51,571 bases of DNA from a bacterium (GTDB lineage Bacteria > Gemmatimonadota > Gemmatimonadetes > Longimicrobiales > RSA9), in NCBI GenBank assembly GCA_003242735.1, contig QGVH01000025.1, positions 1 through 51,571 of the forward strand, read 5' to 3'. Shown here one piece after another: positions 8,029 to 16,548 of the stretch. A program made the translations under genes and the position numbers. The notes beneath the pieces were generated by a model. The model had not been told where the DNA came from. It saw only the letters and a program-made list of their open reading frames with translations, and searched no databases. The first letter of the stretch is position 1, and each line of letters opens with the position of its first letter.

Positions 8029-8916
8029 ATGGCCAGGCTGGAGAAGGTGGTCGCGGGCATTGATTTCAGCGACGCTTCGGTCGCGGCGGTGCGCTGGACG
8101 TCGCGGTGGTTTGCGCCGGATGCCGAGCTGATCCTGGTGCACGTGCTGGACGTGCCGAAGCCGCCTGCGTTCTTGCGGCCGTTGCTGCCCGGGGCGGAGG
8201 ACGTGCTGGAGAACGCGCGGGAGGGCGCCCTGCAGCGCCTACGCGCGTTGAGCGAGTCGCTGCCGTCGGTGCGCAAGCGGCTGGAGGTGCGTGAGGGCAA
8301 GGCGACGGAGCGGATCGCCGAGGTGGCGAGCGAGATGGACGCGGACCTGGTGGTGGTGGGCGAGCACGGTCAACGGCGCGGGCTGCGGGATGTGCTGGGC
8401 AGCACGGCGGAGCAGCTCGTGCACGCCTCGCCGGTGCCGGTGCTGCTGGCGCGGGGGCAGGGGGAGGCGGCGCCGCAGCGCCTGCTGGTCCCGATCGACG
8501 AGTCTCCGATGGGAGAGCGTGTGCTGGAGTGGGCGCGGCTGCTGGGCGAGCGGTTCGGCGCGCAGGTGATGGTGTTCCACGTGCTGAACGCGCGGCTGCT
8601 CTGGCAGATGCGGCTGGTCTCGTCCGAGAGGAAGTGGCAGGAGCTGGGCGAGGAGATGCAGCGCGGCGCCGTGGACTGGCTGCGCGAGCGCGTGCGGGCG
8701 GCGGGCTTCGCGTCGGACGCGGTGGAGACGCACGTCGCGCTGGGCGAGCCGAGTCATGAGATCCTGGCCGCCGCGGCGCGGCATGGCGCGGACCTGATCG
8801 TGCTGGGCAGTCATGGGGCGGGCGCGTTCGAGCGCGTGGTGATCGGCAGCGTGACGCGGGCCGTGATGCGCGGCGCTTTCTCGCCCGTGCTCGTCGTGAC
8901 GCCGTCGAGGGACTGA
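8029..8916 (+). CDS. tandem universal stress protein (two UspA domains)
   Basis: A 295-residue protein of two Usp domains. Each has the ATP-binding signature G-x2-G-x9-G-S/T: GEHGQRRGLRDVLGST in domain one and GSHGAGAFERVVIGS in domain two, and each begins with a (V/L)-x-x-D strand (AGIDFSDAS; VPIDESPMG). The start at ATG 8029 has GGGGAGG six bases upstream; an earlier in-frame ATG at 8002 lacks one. Usp proteins bind ATP or AMP and support survival under starvation, oxidative or hypoxic stress. It is the first gene of a stress cluster with a phosphoribosyltransferase, Hsp20 and CBS protein. Confidence 0.93.
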   Translation: MARLEKVVAGIDFSDASVAAVRWTSRWFAPDAELILVHVLDVPKPPAFLRPLLPGAEDVLENAREGALQRLRALSESLPSVRKRLEVREGKATERIAEVASEMDADLVVVGEHGQRRGLRDVLGSTAEQLVHASPVPVLLARGQGEAAPQRLLVPIDESPMGERVLEWARLLGERFGAQVMVFHVLNARLLWQMRLVSSERKWQELGEEMQRGAVDWLRERVRAAGFASDAVETHVALGEPSHEILAAAARHGADLIVLGSHGAGAFERVVIGSVTRAVMRGAFSPVLVVTPSRD

Positions 8917-9006
8917 GTCCTACGGCGACGGGTACGCGCGTTGCGGGCAGGCGAGGGCGGAGGCGCGGCGCGGATCCGGCGCGCAGCGCGGCGAGGGGTG
9001 GTACCA

Positions 9007-9666
9007 ATGGACGGACGGTTTCGGGACAGAGCGGATGCGGGGCAGCGTTTGGCGGCGCGGTTGAGCGGCAGGCCGGAGCTGGCGGACGCCGTGGTGCTGG
9101 CGCTGCCACGCGGCGGCGTGCCAGTGGGTCGTGAGATCGCCGATGCGCTGGGCGCGGACCTGGACGTGATGGTCGTGCGCAAGCTCGGCGTGCCCGGCCA
9201 CGAGGAGCTGGCGATGGGCGCGATCGCGAGCGGCGGCGTGCGGATCATGAACGACGAGGTCCTCAGGATGCTGTACATCTCCGAGGCCGACATCGAGCGC
9301 GTCGCCGCGCGCGAGCGAGCGGAGCTCGAGCGGCGGGAGCGTGCGTACCGTGGTGGACGGCCGGCGCCGCGGGTACAGGGACGGGTCGTGATCCTGGTGG
9401 ACGATGGTGTGGCGACGGGGTCCACGATCCGCGCCGCGATCGCCGCGCTGCGGCATCAGGAGCCCTCGCGCATCATCGTCGCGATCCCGGTTGCGCCGCC
9501 GGACGTGTGTCGGGCGCTCCAGGAGGAGGCAGACGAGGTGATCTGCCTCCTCACGCCGGAGCCGTTCGTGGCGATCAGCATCTGGTACGAGAGTTTCCCG
9601 CAACTCAGTGACGACGATGTGAGGGCGTTGTTGCAGCGGGTGAATCGGGAGCGGAAGGCGGGTTGA
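9007..9666 (+). CDS. phosphoribosyltransferase domain protein
   Basis: A 219-residue type I phosphoribosyltransferase-like protein. ALPRGGVPVGREIADALGA near residue 33 is the usual first block and VVILVDDGVATGSTIRAA near 128 is the PRPP-binding loop (two acidic residues, then G-x-x-T-G-S/T). The flexible hood segment includes ELAMGAIASGGVRIMND. Proteins of this class occur alone or fused to alpha/beta hydrolases or esterases, often in stress regulons; the acceptor substrate is not known. The ATG at 9007 follows the stress protein by about 90 bases and is likely co-transcribed with it. It converges on the Hsp20 gene across a large hairpin. Confidence 0.88.
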   Translation: MDGRFRDRADAGQRLAARLSGRPELADAVVLALPRGGVPVGREIADALGADLDVMVVRKLGVPGHEELAMGAIASGGVRIMNDEVLRMLYISEADIERVAARERAELERRERAYRGGRPAPRVQGRVVILVDDGVATGSTIRAAIAALRHQEPSRIIVAIPVAPPDVCRALQEEADEVICLLTPEPFVAISIWYESFPQLSDDDVRALLQRVNRERKAG

Positions 9667-9762
9667 CGGTCCAACCGTCATCGGCCGGACGTCCTCGGGT
9701 CCTCTGCGCTCTCCGCGTATCCGCGGGAGCTCCTCGTCCTTCTTTGCGCGGCTCGCCGCGAG

Positions 9763-9803
9763 CTCCACGCCCTACGCACCGTGAGGCCGCGCAGGGCGTG
9801 GAG
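9763..9803. terminator. hairpin between convergent genes
   Basis: Arms 9763-9777 and 9789-9803 pair over 15 bases with one mismatch, around an 11-base loop. It lies between the ends of the phosphoribosyltransferase gene and the Hsp20 gene. There is no T-run on either side, so it would act as a structural barrier or an atypical bidirectional terminator. Confidence 0.5.
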
Positions 9804-9817
9804 TCGTGGCGCGGCGC

Positions 9818-10279
9818 TCACTCTCCCTCGACCTCGATGCGCTTGCCGCGCGCCTGCTTGGACTTGGGCATCTCGATCTTGAGGACGCCGTCTTCGAAGC
9901 GGGCCTTGATGCCCTGCGGATCCACGCTGCGGGGCAGGGTGAAGGAGCGCTCGAAGGCGCCGTAGCGCCGTTCCCAGAGGTGGTAGCGCTTCTCCTTCTC
10001 CTCGTGCTCCTCCTTCTTTTCCCCGCGGATCGTGAGGACGCCGTCGTCGATCGTGACCTGGATGTCTTGGCGTTTCATTCCCGGCAGTTCGACGGAGAGC
10101 AGGAGCTCGTCATCGGTCTCGGCCATCTCGACGGGCGGCGTCCACGTCATCAACTCGCTGAGCGGGGTGGGCGAGACGAACTCGCCGAACACCCAGCGGC
10201 GGAGCCGGTCCTGGAGCTCGTCGATCGCGCGCCATGGTGCGATCTCGAAGGGGCGGTTGCGGGCGCGTTCCACTGCCAT
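9818..10279 (-). CDS. small heat shock protein, Hsp20/alpha-crystallin family
   Basis: A 153-residue ATP-independent holdase. The alpha-crystallin domain spans about residues 45-140: VEMAETDDELLLSVELPGM, then IQVTIDDGVLTIRGEKK, YGAFERSFTLP and FEDGVLKIEMPK, the conserved A-x-x-x-n-G-V-L-type end motif. The C-terminus is KRIEVEGE, close to the I-x-I/V tail used for oligomer assembly. The ATG at 10279 has AGGAGG just upstream. No CIRCE element is present in the 184-base divergent region shared with the CBS gene, so control is probably by another regulator. The gene is part of the stress cluster. Confidence 0.94.
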   Translation of the reverse strand: MAVERARNRPFEIAPWRAIDELQDRLRRWVFGEFVSPTPLSELMTWTPPVEMAETDDELLLSVELPGMKRQDIQVTIDDGVLTIRGEKKEEHEEKEKRYHLWERRYGAFERSFTLPRSVDPQGIKARFEDGVLKIEMPKSKQARGKRIEVEGE

Positions 10280-10463
10280 GCATCCTCCTCGCGGTGTGGT
10301 GGGACAGGTGGTTCGGCCCGAGCGGTTGGGCAAGGAGCAGGCCGGATGGGCCGGAAGAGCCGACAGTCGTCGGGTGCGTTCGAGGGCTGCGTGGGGGAGA
10401 GGTTGGGTGTTGGCGGGCATGGGGCGTGCGCGTCGTGGACGGCGGACCGGGGAGGGCGGAGCG

Positions 10464-11000
10464 ATGCTGAGACTGCGGGACATCATGACGACGGACGTGG
10501 TCACCGTGCCGCCGGGGGCGACGCTGCGCGAGGTCGCGGAGGTGCTCGCGGAGCGGCAGGTCTCGGGCGCGCCGGTGGTGGCTGAGGACGGGCGCGTCGT
10601 GGGTGTGATCACGGCCACGGACCTGGTGAGGTTCGAGTCGCCGGAGGCAGGGGCGGCCCCGCCGCGGCGGGTGGAGCGCGGCGGGCGGGAGGAGGGGCCG
10701 CCCGAGCCGCCCGCGGGCTTCCTCGTGGAGCTGTGGGCGGAGCCGGGGCCGGAAGTGCTGGAGCGTTTCCTGGCGGCGCGGTCCATGGAGGGCGACCCTC
10801 TGGACCGGCACACGGCAGAAGAGATCATGACGCGGGACGTCGTGGCCCTGCCGCCGGATGCGGAGATCCACGTCGCCGCCGAGCGCATGTTGCGCGAGCG
10901 CATCCATCGCGTACTGGTGATGGAGGGCGGCCGGCTCGTGGGCGTGGTGAGCAGCACGGACGTGCTACGGGCGGTGGCCGAGCGGAAGATCGGCGGGTAG
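10464..11000 (+). CDS. paired CBS domain protein
   Basis: A 178-residue protein made of two CBS domains: residues 5-60 (DIMTTDVVTVPPGATLREV, then VVGVITATDLV) and about 115-172 (EIMTRDVVALPPDAEIHVAAERM, then LVGVVSSTDVLRAV). Between them is a Pro/Glu-rich linker and a helix. Pairs of CBS domains form a Bateman module that senses adenosyl ligands or NAD. With no fused effector domain it resembles hypoxic-response protein Hrp1. The ATG at 10464 has GGGGAGGGCGGAG upstream. It is transcribed away from Hsp20. Confidence 0.92.
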   Translation: MLRLRDIMTTDVVTVPPGATLREVAEVLAERQVSGAPVVAEDGRVVGVITATDLVRFESPEAGAAPPRRVERGGREEGPPEPPAGFLVELWAEPGPEVLERFLAARSMEGDPLDRHTAEEIMTRDVVALPPDAEIHVAAERMLRERIHRVLVMEGGRLVGVVSSTDVLRAVAERKIGG

Positions 11001-11057
11001 CGCGGCCCGAGGTGGCGGCTGGCGCGGGGATGGCCGTGTGTCGGCCCGGCCCGCCGC

Positions 11058-11768
11058 TCAGGGCGATGCGGTCGTGTCGTGGCGTGTCTCGCGGGCGGGG
11101 CCGGCGAGGTGGACCTCGAACCATTCGCCCGCGAGGCGCGCGACCTGTTCCAGGGCGCCGGGCTCCTCGAACAGATGAGTCGCGCCGGGCACGATCTCGA
11201 GCGCTTTCGTGCCGGGCAGCCGTTCGAGCGCTTGCCGGTTCAGCTCGAGCACGGTGGTGTCCAGTTCCCCGACGATGAGCAGGGTGGGCGCGTGGACGCG
11301 CGCGAGCGCATCGCCGGCGAGGTCGGGGCGGCCGCCGCGGGAGACGACGGCGCGGACGATCTCCGGCCGTTCCGCTGCCGCGATGAGCGCAGCGGCGGCG
11401 CCGGTGCTCGCGCCGAAGGTGCCGATCGGCAGCATGGCGGTCTCGGGCAGCTGCGTCAGCCAGTCAACGGCGGCGACGAGCCGGCGGGCGAGCAGCGGGA
11501 TGTCGAAGCGGAGCTCCCGTGTCGCCGCGTCAATGCGCTCCTCTTCGGGCGTGAGCAGGTCCATGAGGAGGGTGCCGAGGCCGCCGGCCTGGAGGCGTGC
11601 GGCCACCTGGCGGTTGCGCGGACTGAAGCGGCTGCTGCCCGAGCCGTGGGCGAAGACGACGACGCCGCGCGCGGCCGCGGCCAGTGCGAGGTCGCCGTCG
11701 AGGACGGCGCCGTCGGCGGGGATGCGGACGTGCTGTTCGCCGCCACGGTCTCCGATCGGCAGGGCCAT
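11058..11768 (-). CDS. dienelactone hydrolase-like alpha/beta hydrolase
   Basis: A 236-residue alpha/beta hydrolase: oxyanion block VVVFAHGSGSSRFSPRN (about 35-51), nucleophile elbow GTFGASTGAAAAL with Ser near residue 120 (G-A-S-T-G), acid strand TLLIVGELD near 173, and catalytic His in GATHLFEEPGA near 205. The sequence type is that found fused to phosphoribosyltransferase domains in some actinobacterial stress proteins, and here a separate phosphoribosyltransferase gene sits about 1.4 kb away. The ATG at 11768 is one base after the stop of the 98-residue gene, so the two are translationally coupled. The substrate is unknown. Confidence 0.87.
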   Translation of the reverse strand: MALPIGDRGGEQHVRIPADGAVLDGDLALAAAARGVVVFAHGSGSSRFSPRNRQVAARLQAGGLGTLLMDLLTPEEERIDAATRELRFDIPLLARRLVAAVDWLTQLPETAMLPIGTFGASTGAAAALIAAAERPEIVRAVVSRGGRPDLAGDALARVHAPTLLIVGELDTTVLELNRQALERLPGTKALEIVPGATHLFEEPGALEQVARLAGEWFEVHLAGPARETRHDTTASP

Positions 11769-11769
11769 C

Positions 11770-12066
11770 TCAGCTCTCCCGCTTGGGGGACTTCCCCTTC
11801 GCGCGGGCGGGTCCGCGCTGCCGGCGACGGCCATGCGCGCGAACCTGCGCCTCGCGCTCCATCTCCCGCGCCCGCGCCTGCCCGGTCTCCGGCTCGGGCG
11901 CAGCCGGCGGGATGGGCTGCTCGGCCGGGACAGCACCCTCCATCACGCGGCTGTACAGCTCGTCGTGGAGATCGCCCTCGCGCGGCTCGTTGGGATAGAA
12001 CTTGTAGTCCGTCGAGAGCGTCTCGTCCGGCGTGATCCGATACTGATCGGGCCGCTTGCCGCCCAT
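11770..12066 (-). CDS. small conserved-looking protein of unknown function (98 residues)
   Basis: A 98-residue hydrophilic protein. The first half contains [20 protein letters not shown] and [17 protein letters not shown], a pattern with aromatic and acidic residues that looks structured; the second half is Pro/Glu then Arg/Lys-rich and ends in [11 protein letters not shown], likely disordered and nucleic-acid- or membrane-attracted. I recognise no family. It is directly upstream of, and coupled to, the dienelactone-hydrolase-like gene, so it may be part of the stress cluster. Codon use looks normal for the window. The ATG at 12066 is the only plausible start. Confidence 0.65.
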   Translation of the reverse strand: MGGKRPDQYRITPDETLSTDYKFYPNEPREGDLHDELYSRVMEGAVPAEQPIPPAAPEPETGQARAREMEREAQVRAHGRRRQRGPARAKGKSPKRES

Positions 12067-12185
12067 CGTCCCTCCCGCTCCGCGCGTGGTGTGCCCTGGA
12101 AGCACGGGCGCCGGCCGGGGGTGGCCGGCGCCGCCAGGGAGTCGGTGCTTCAGGAACCGTACCGCCACGGCGGCACGGGACGCGT

Positions 12186-13904
12186 TCAGTTCCGTTTCGC
12201 CGCCGCGAGACGCTCCGCCATCTGGATCGCGGCGTAGGCGTTGACGATGCCGCCGGTGGTGGACAAGTCGCCGAACGGCACGGTGCCGTCCTGCCGGCCG
12301 GGCGGGACCACGGGCTGGTCCGCATAGCGCGTGGCCGACTCCAGGATCACGCGCCTGACCTCGGCCGCGTCGAGTTCCGGATAATACGCCATGATGAGCG
12401 CCGCGATGCCTGTGACCACCGGCGCGGCCATGCTGGTCCCCGAGAGCGTGCGGTAGCCGTTGTCCGGGACAGTCGAGCGGATCGCGACGCCGGGCGCGAA
12501 CACGTCCACGCGGCCCGCGCCGTAGTTGCTGAACGAGGCGGCGAGCCGGCCCTTCCCCTCCCACGATGAGGCGCCCACCTCGATCCAGTGCCGCGCCGAG
12601 TCGCCGTCCAGGTAGTAGCGGTTCGGGAAGTTGCGAGCGGAGCGGAGGTCCTTGGCGTCGTTTCCGGCGCCGTGCACGAGCAGCACGCCGCGCTCGTCGG
12701 CGTAGCGGACCGCCGCGTCAACCGCTTCCTTGTTCGGCGACCAGGACTTGCCGAAGCTCATGTTGATGATGTGCGCGCCGTTGTCCACGGCATAGCGAAT
12801 CGCGTTGGCGACGTCCTTGTCGCGCTCGTCGCCATCCGGCACCGCGCGGATGACCATGATGCGGACGTCGGGCGCGATGCCATCGATGCCGATCCCGTTG
12901 TCGCGGATGGCGGCGATGATGCCGGCCACGTGGGTGCCGTGGGTCGCGTCCGGCCCCCGCACGTCGTTGTTTCCGTAGCCGCGCTCGTTGAGGTTCAGCG
13001 TGTCATCGCCCACCAGCGGGCGGGGGTTGAACGCGGGGTTGAGCCCGTATCGCTCGAGGTCCTCGAGGCGCTGGCGCTCCTCTTCCAGCACCTCGGGCGT
13101 GATGCCGTGGCTCGCGAGTTGGAGGAAGATGGAGCGGGCCTGCTGCACGTCCTGGCGCGGCGAGGCGATGGCGGAGACGCGCTCGACGGTGAGCGAGTCG
13201 GTGCCCAGGTGCCGGCGCAGGATCGCGTTCACCTGGTCCATGGTGGCGGCGATCATGCGCACCTGCTGCAGCATCTCCTGCGTCTCCTGCCACATCTCGA
13301 TGTAGGCCTGGCGGACCTCCTGATAGCGCTCGTAGTCGGCGCGTGCGGCGGGCGAGAGGGTGTCCACGCGGGCGCCGTGGAAGCGCACGCTGTCCCGGGC
13401 GTACAGCCGGGTCACCTCGTAGGTGTCCTTGTCGATGTTCCGGCCGTCCGGCCCGCCGATGAAGTTCCAGCCGTGGATGTCGTCCACGTAGCCGTTGCCG
13501 TCGTCATCCACGCCGTTGCCCGGGATCTCGCCCTCGTTGACCCAGATGTTCGCGCGCAGGTCCTCGTGTTCCGTGTCGATGCCGGAGTCGATGACGCCGA
13601 CGATGACGGTGCGGCGCGGCTGCTTGCCCGCCAGCAGCTCGCGGTACGCCCGCTCCACGCTCGCGCCGATGCTGCCGTCGGTCGAGGCGTCTTTCAGCCA
13701 CCAGTGGTCTGGCGCCATGGCCGGCGCGTCGGACGGAACGGGCTCGGCGGGCTCCGGGGGCGGCGCCTCGCGCGCGGGTGGTGTGTCGGCTGTCGGGGGC
13801 GCGTCCGCCGTGGGCGTGGGCCGTGGCGTCGGGTCCGCGGCCGGGGGGGTGGCGCAGGCCCCGAGCGCGATGAGGGTAGCGAGCAGCAACGACAGTGGTT
13901 TCAT
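12186..13904 (-). CDS. subtilisin-like serine protease lipoprotein (S8 family)
   Basis: A 572-residue protein. The signal peptide ends in LIALGAC with lipidated C17, then a Pro/Ala-rich linker to about residue 65. The catalytic triad is complete: D106 in GVIDSGID, H322 in HGTHVAGI, S491 in GTSMAAP, with oxyanion N415 in GAGND. Between Asp and His is an insertion of about 150 residues (160-310), mostly helical ([20 protein letters not shown]), absent from classical subtilisins. The start at ATG 13904 has GGAGG nine bases upstream. As a lipoprotein it would work at the cell surface or periplasm, degrading proteins or processing exported ones. It is divergent from the dehydrogenase at 14179. Confidence 0.92.
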   Translation of the reverse strand: MKPLSLLLATLIALGACATPPAADPTPRPTPTADAPPTADTPPAREAPPPEPAEPVPSDAPAMAPDHWWLKDASTDGSIGASVERAYRELLAGKQPRRTVIVGVIDSGIDTEHEDLRANIWVNEGEIPGNGVDDDGNGYVDDIHGWNFIGGPDGRNIDKDTYEVTRLYARDSVRFHGARVDTLSPAARADYERYQEVRQAYIEMWQETQEMLQQVRMIAATMDQVNAILRRHLGTDSLTVERVSAIASPRQDVQQARSIFLQLASHGITPEVLEEERQRLEDLERYGLNPAFNPRPLVGDDTLNLNERGYGNNDVRGPDATHGTHVAGIIAAIRDNGIGIDGIAPDVRIMVIRAVPDGDERDKDVANAIRYAVDNGAHIINMSFGKSWSPNKEAVDAAVRYADERGVLLVHGAGNDAKDLRSARNFPNRYYLDGDSARHWIEVGASSWEGKGRLAASFSNYGAGRVDVFAPGVAIRSTVPDNGYRTLSGTSMAAPVVTGIAALIMAYYPELDAAEVRRVILESATRYADQPVVPPGRQDGTVPFGDLSTTGGIVNAYAAIQMAERLAAAKRN

Positions 13905-14178
13905 CCGGTTCAACCTCCGGCATGCGGCCATGGAGCCGGGTCGTCATGCAGCGGCCGTGCCCGGCGCAGACACACTTGTACAGGCCAGCGGCCCCGGGGT
14001 GCCATCGGGACTGGCCCCGGACGCGTCCCGGATGCGAGCACCTCCGGGGCCCCTCGGCTCCGGAAGGCGCACGCCGCGACCTCCGGGTCTCGCATGAGAC
14101 AGCGCCGGACCGGAACGGAGCTTGCGCGTGCCCGGGGCGGCCGGTGCCCGGGCCTGGAACCGGCAGGAGCCGAGGGCG

Positions 14179-15183
14179 ATGGTCATCGCGTTCTACGAGA
14201 TCGCGGAGGAGTGGGAGCGGGAGCGGCTGCGGGACCAGCTCGCCACGCACACGCTCGTGTTCGAGTCGCGGCCGCTCGTGCCGGAGACGGCGGGCCCCGC
14301 GCGGGACGCGGAGGCGGTTTCGGTCTTCATCCGCTCACGCGTGGACCAGGCGGTGCTGGACCGGCTGCCGCGGCTGCGGTTCGTGGCGACGCGCTCCACG
14401 GGGTTCGACCACATCGACCTCGCCGCGTGCCGCGAGAGGGGCATCCAGGTCTCCAACGTCCCGCACTACGGCGAGAACACGGTGGCCGAGCACACGTTCG
14501 GCCTGATCCTGGCCCTGTCGCGGCGGATCCTCGAGGCGAACCGGCGCACGCGCGCGGGAGAGTTCACGCTGGAGGGCCTGGAGGGCATGGACCTGCGCGG
14601 CAAGCTGCTGGGCGTGATCGGCGCCGGCTCGATCGGGCTGCACGTGATCCGCATCGCCCGGGCGTTCGGCATGCACGTCGTCGCATACGACATCGCGCCG
14701 CAGCCGCTCATTGCCGAGGTGCTCGGGTTCCGCTACGTCTCGCTCATCGACCTGCTCGGCGCGGTGGAGGTCCTCACGCTGCACGCGCCGCTCACGCCGG
14801 AGACGCACCACCTGATGAACCGCGAGCGCTTCGCGGCGCTGCGCCGCGGCGCGCTGTTCGTGAACACGGCGCGGGGCGCGCTGGTGGACACCGAGGCGCT
14901 GTTGTGGGCGCTGGACGAGGGCATCGTCGCAGGCGCCGCGCTGGACGTGCTGGAAGGCGAGGAGCAGCTCGCGGAGGAGCAGAGCATGTTCCGCACGGCG
15001 GAGTCCGAGTCGCGGATGCGTCAGCTCGTGGCGGGGAGCCGGCTGCTGGAGCGTGACGACGTGATCGTCACGCCGCACATCGCGTGGTTCAGCCGCGAGG
15101 CGCGGCAACGCATTCTCGCCACCACGGTGGAGAACCTCCAGGCGTTCATCCTGGGGAGGCCGCAGAACCGGCTCGCCGCGTAG
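14179..15183 (+). CDS. D-2-hydroxyacid dehydrogenase, D-lactate dehydrogenase-like
   Basis: A 334-residue NAD-dependent dehydrogenase. The Rossmann motif is GVIGAGSIGLHVIRIA (about 146-161). The active-site Arg lies in NTARGALVD near 234, the Glu follows in the next helix region, and the catalytic His is in TPHIAWFSREA near 298. The N-terminal half has HYGENTVAEHTFGLILALSRR, common in LdhA-type proteins. Substrate preference (lactate, phenyllactate, hydroxyisocaproate) cannot be told from sequence. The ATG at 14179 has GAGGGCG close upstream. It stands alone, divergent from the protease. Confidence 0.88.
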   Translation: MVIAFYEIAEEWERERLRDQLATHTLVFESRPLVPETAGPARDAEAVSVFIRSRVDQAVLDRLPRLRFVATRSTGFDHIDLAACRERGIQVSNVPHYGENTVAEHTFGLILALSRRILEANRRTRAGEFTLEGLEGMDLRGKLLGVIGAGSIGLHVIRIARAFGMHVVAYDIAPQPLIAEVLGFRYVSLIDLLGAVEVLTLHAPLTPETHHLMNRERFAALRRGALFVNTARGALVDTEALLWALDEGIVAGAALDVLEGEEQLAEEQSMFRTAESESRMRQLVAGSRLLERDDVIVTPHIAWFSREARQRILATTVENLQAFILGRPQNRLAA

Positions 15184-15232
15184 GGAACCGGGGCGGGTGT
15201 GCGGCGCCGATGACAGCCGTCCCGGCCCTGTC

Positions 15233-15646
15233 CTAGAGGAGCTTCTGGACCTCGGCGTGCGCCAGCACCACGGCGGGCGAGCCCTGGAGCGCTTCGAAGT
15301 ACCGGCTGCCGAACGGCGAGCCGCCCTGCTCCGGCTGCTCCTCGGTGGGCGTCAACAGCGAGCGCACCTGGTGGACGAGCGCGCGGAGGTCGCCTTCCGC
15401 CGGCGGCTGCTCCTCGTCCAGGAACTCATCGATCCGCACGACGAGCTCCGAGAGCGGGTGCAACCAGGCGAACCACGGGTCGTGGATCAGGATCTGGAGC
15501 AGCTCACTGCTCGTGAGCCGGCCGTGCACGCGCTCGTACTCGATGCGCTCGAAGTCCACGAGCGCCTTGTGCAGCCGGACCAGGGCGCGGCGGAGTTCGT
15601 GCAGCCGTTCGCCCGGGTCGCGGTCCCGTTGCGGGGTAGAAGCCAT
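15233..15646 (-). CDS. uncharacterised helical protein (137 residues)
   Basis: A soluble, mostly helical protein: ERLHELRRALVRLHKALVD, then HDPWFAWLHPLSELVVRIDEFLDEEQ, then an acidic/Gln-rich section and AEVQKLL at the end. I do not recognise a family with certainty; proteins of similar length and the His-Asp-Pro-Trp-Phe-x-Trp-Leu motif are, to my memory, widespread hypothetical proteins. It converges on the dehydrogenase gene and is divergent from the copper-chaperone-like gene. Longer minus-strand reading to 16099 is antisense to that gene and was not used. Confidence 0.65.
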   Translation of the reverse strand: MASTPQRDRDPGERLHELRRALVRLHKALVDFERIEYERVHGRLTSSELLQILIHDPWFAWLHPLSELVVRIDEFLDEEQPPAEGDLRALVHQVRSLLTPTEEQPEQGGSPFGSRYFEALQGSPAVVLAHAEVQKLL

Positions 15647-15791
15647 CGGAACCGGGCTCCGGTTCGTTTCGTGGTCGTGGCGGGACACCGTCGTACGGCG
15701 GCCTCCGGCCGCTGGCGACGCGGGTGGTGCGCTCCCCGCCGTCCCGGCGCATTGCAACGTCGAGGCCGCGAGAGGCCGGGTGTCCCGAGGG

Positions 15792-15815
15792 TGTGATACT
15801 GGCTGTGATATTGGC
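15792..15815. repeat. two adjacent 12-base repeats upstream of the HMA gene
   Basis: TGTGATACTGGC at 15792-15803 is followed directly by TGTGATATTGGC at 15804-15815, differing at one base. They lie about 105 bases upstream of the HMA-domain gene and just upstream of a TATGTT that could be its -10 (15848-15853). They would make a suitable site for a dimeric activator on one face of the helix; this is inferred from position only. Confidence 0.45.
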
Positions 15816-15917
15816 GTGGGCCGGCTGGCGCGGCAACGCGTGGCGGGTATGTTGGAAGCAAGAACACCGCGGCGTTGCCCGAGGCCGGCGCGCCGCTCGA
15901 CCTGCGAGGAGGAGATC

Positions 15918-16133
15918 ATGGCGACGGCGACGTTGAAGATCACCGGGATGCATTGCGCCCACTGCGTGCAGGCGGTCAAGGGGGCGCTGGAGAAGCTGGA
16001 CGGCGTGCGGTCTGCGGAGGTGGATCTGAGTGCGGGGCGTGCGCAGGTGGAGTACGACGAGACCCGCGTCACGCCCGGGCAGCTCGTGGGCGCCGTCATG
16101 GACGAGGGTTACACCGCAGAGGAGATCCCATGA
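15918..16133 (+). CDS. heavy-metal-associated (HMA) domain protein, CopZ-like
   Basis: A 71-residue single HMA domain with GMHCAHC at about residues 10-16; the CxxC binds one Cu(I) (or another soft metal). The rest follows the ferredoxin-like beta-alpha-beta-beta-alpha-beta order (KGALEKLDGVRSAEVDL, VEYDETRVTPGQLVGAVMDEGY). The length is that of CopZ chaperones that deliver copper to P-type ATPases, but no ATPase is present in the window. The ATG at 15918 has GGAGGAGATC before it. The stop overlaps the start of the next gene (ATGA), so both are made together. Confidence 0.92.
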   Translation: MATATLKITGMHCAHCVQAVKGALEKLDGVRSAEVDLSAGRAQVEYDETRVTPGQLVGAVMDEGYTAEEIP

Positions 16134-16405
16134 CGCAGCCGTCGCGGACCACCGAGTCCATGAACCCGGACTACGCCGCGATCCGTGACATCATGCGCCA
16201 GATCCGGGAGCGGCTGGTCGTGCCCGACCGTGCCACGCTCGCGGTCGGGCTGGTCGGGCACCTCGCCACGGTGATGAACCGGCACCAGATGGCGAAGTTG
16301 CTGGACCAGCTCCGGGAGGAAGCGGAACGCGTACAGGACATCCCGCCTCGGCGCCAGTGGCCCGGCGTTGATGAGGAGGTGGAGAAGCGGTTGTTCGGCG
16401 AGTGA
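16130..16405 (+). CDS. uncharacterised small protein coupled to the HMA gene (91 residues)
   Basis: A 91-residue hydrophilic, helix-rich protein: MNPDYAAIRDIMRQIRERL, then LVGHLATVMNRHQMAKLLDQL and VDEEVEKRLFGE. There is no Cys, so it is not itself a soft-metal binder of the usual type, though His and Met residues (MNRHQM) are present. Its ATG shares four bases with the stop of the HMA gene, which strongly suggests a joint role, perhaps in metal handling or as partner of the chaperone. I know no family for it. Confidence 0.7.
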   Translation: MTQPSRTTESMNPDYAAIRDIMRQIRERLVVPDRATLAVGLVGHLATVMNRHQMAKLLDQLREEAERVQDIPPRRQWPGVDEEVEKRLFGE

Positions 16406-16548
16406 GTTCCTGCGATCGCCACCCGGCTCCGCATCGGCCCTGATCCCCTGCGCCCCGATGGCATGAGCGGCCGGCGCCGTGTCGGGGGGGCGGCCCGACT
16501 CGTGCAAGGGGCCTGGCCGGACCTCACGGCAGCGACCGGAGGGCGTGT

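Noticed and set aside
10280..10463. CIRCE or other heat-shock inverted repeat before Hsp20
   Set aside because: No TTAGCACTC-type dyad can be found in the divergent region.
15233..16099. Extended 288-codon minus-strand gene
   Set aside because: The 5' half is antisense to the HMA gene and its promoter region and lacks coding character; the ATG at 15646 gives a compact 137-residue protein.
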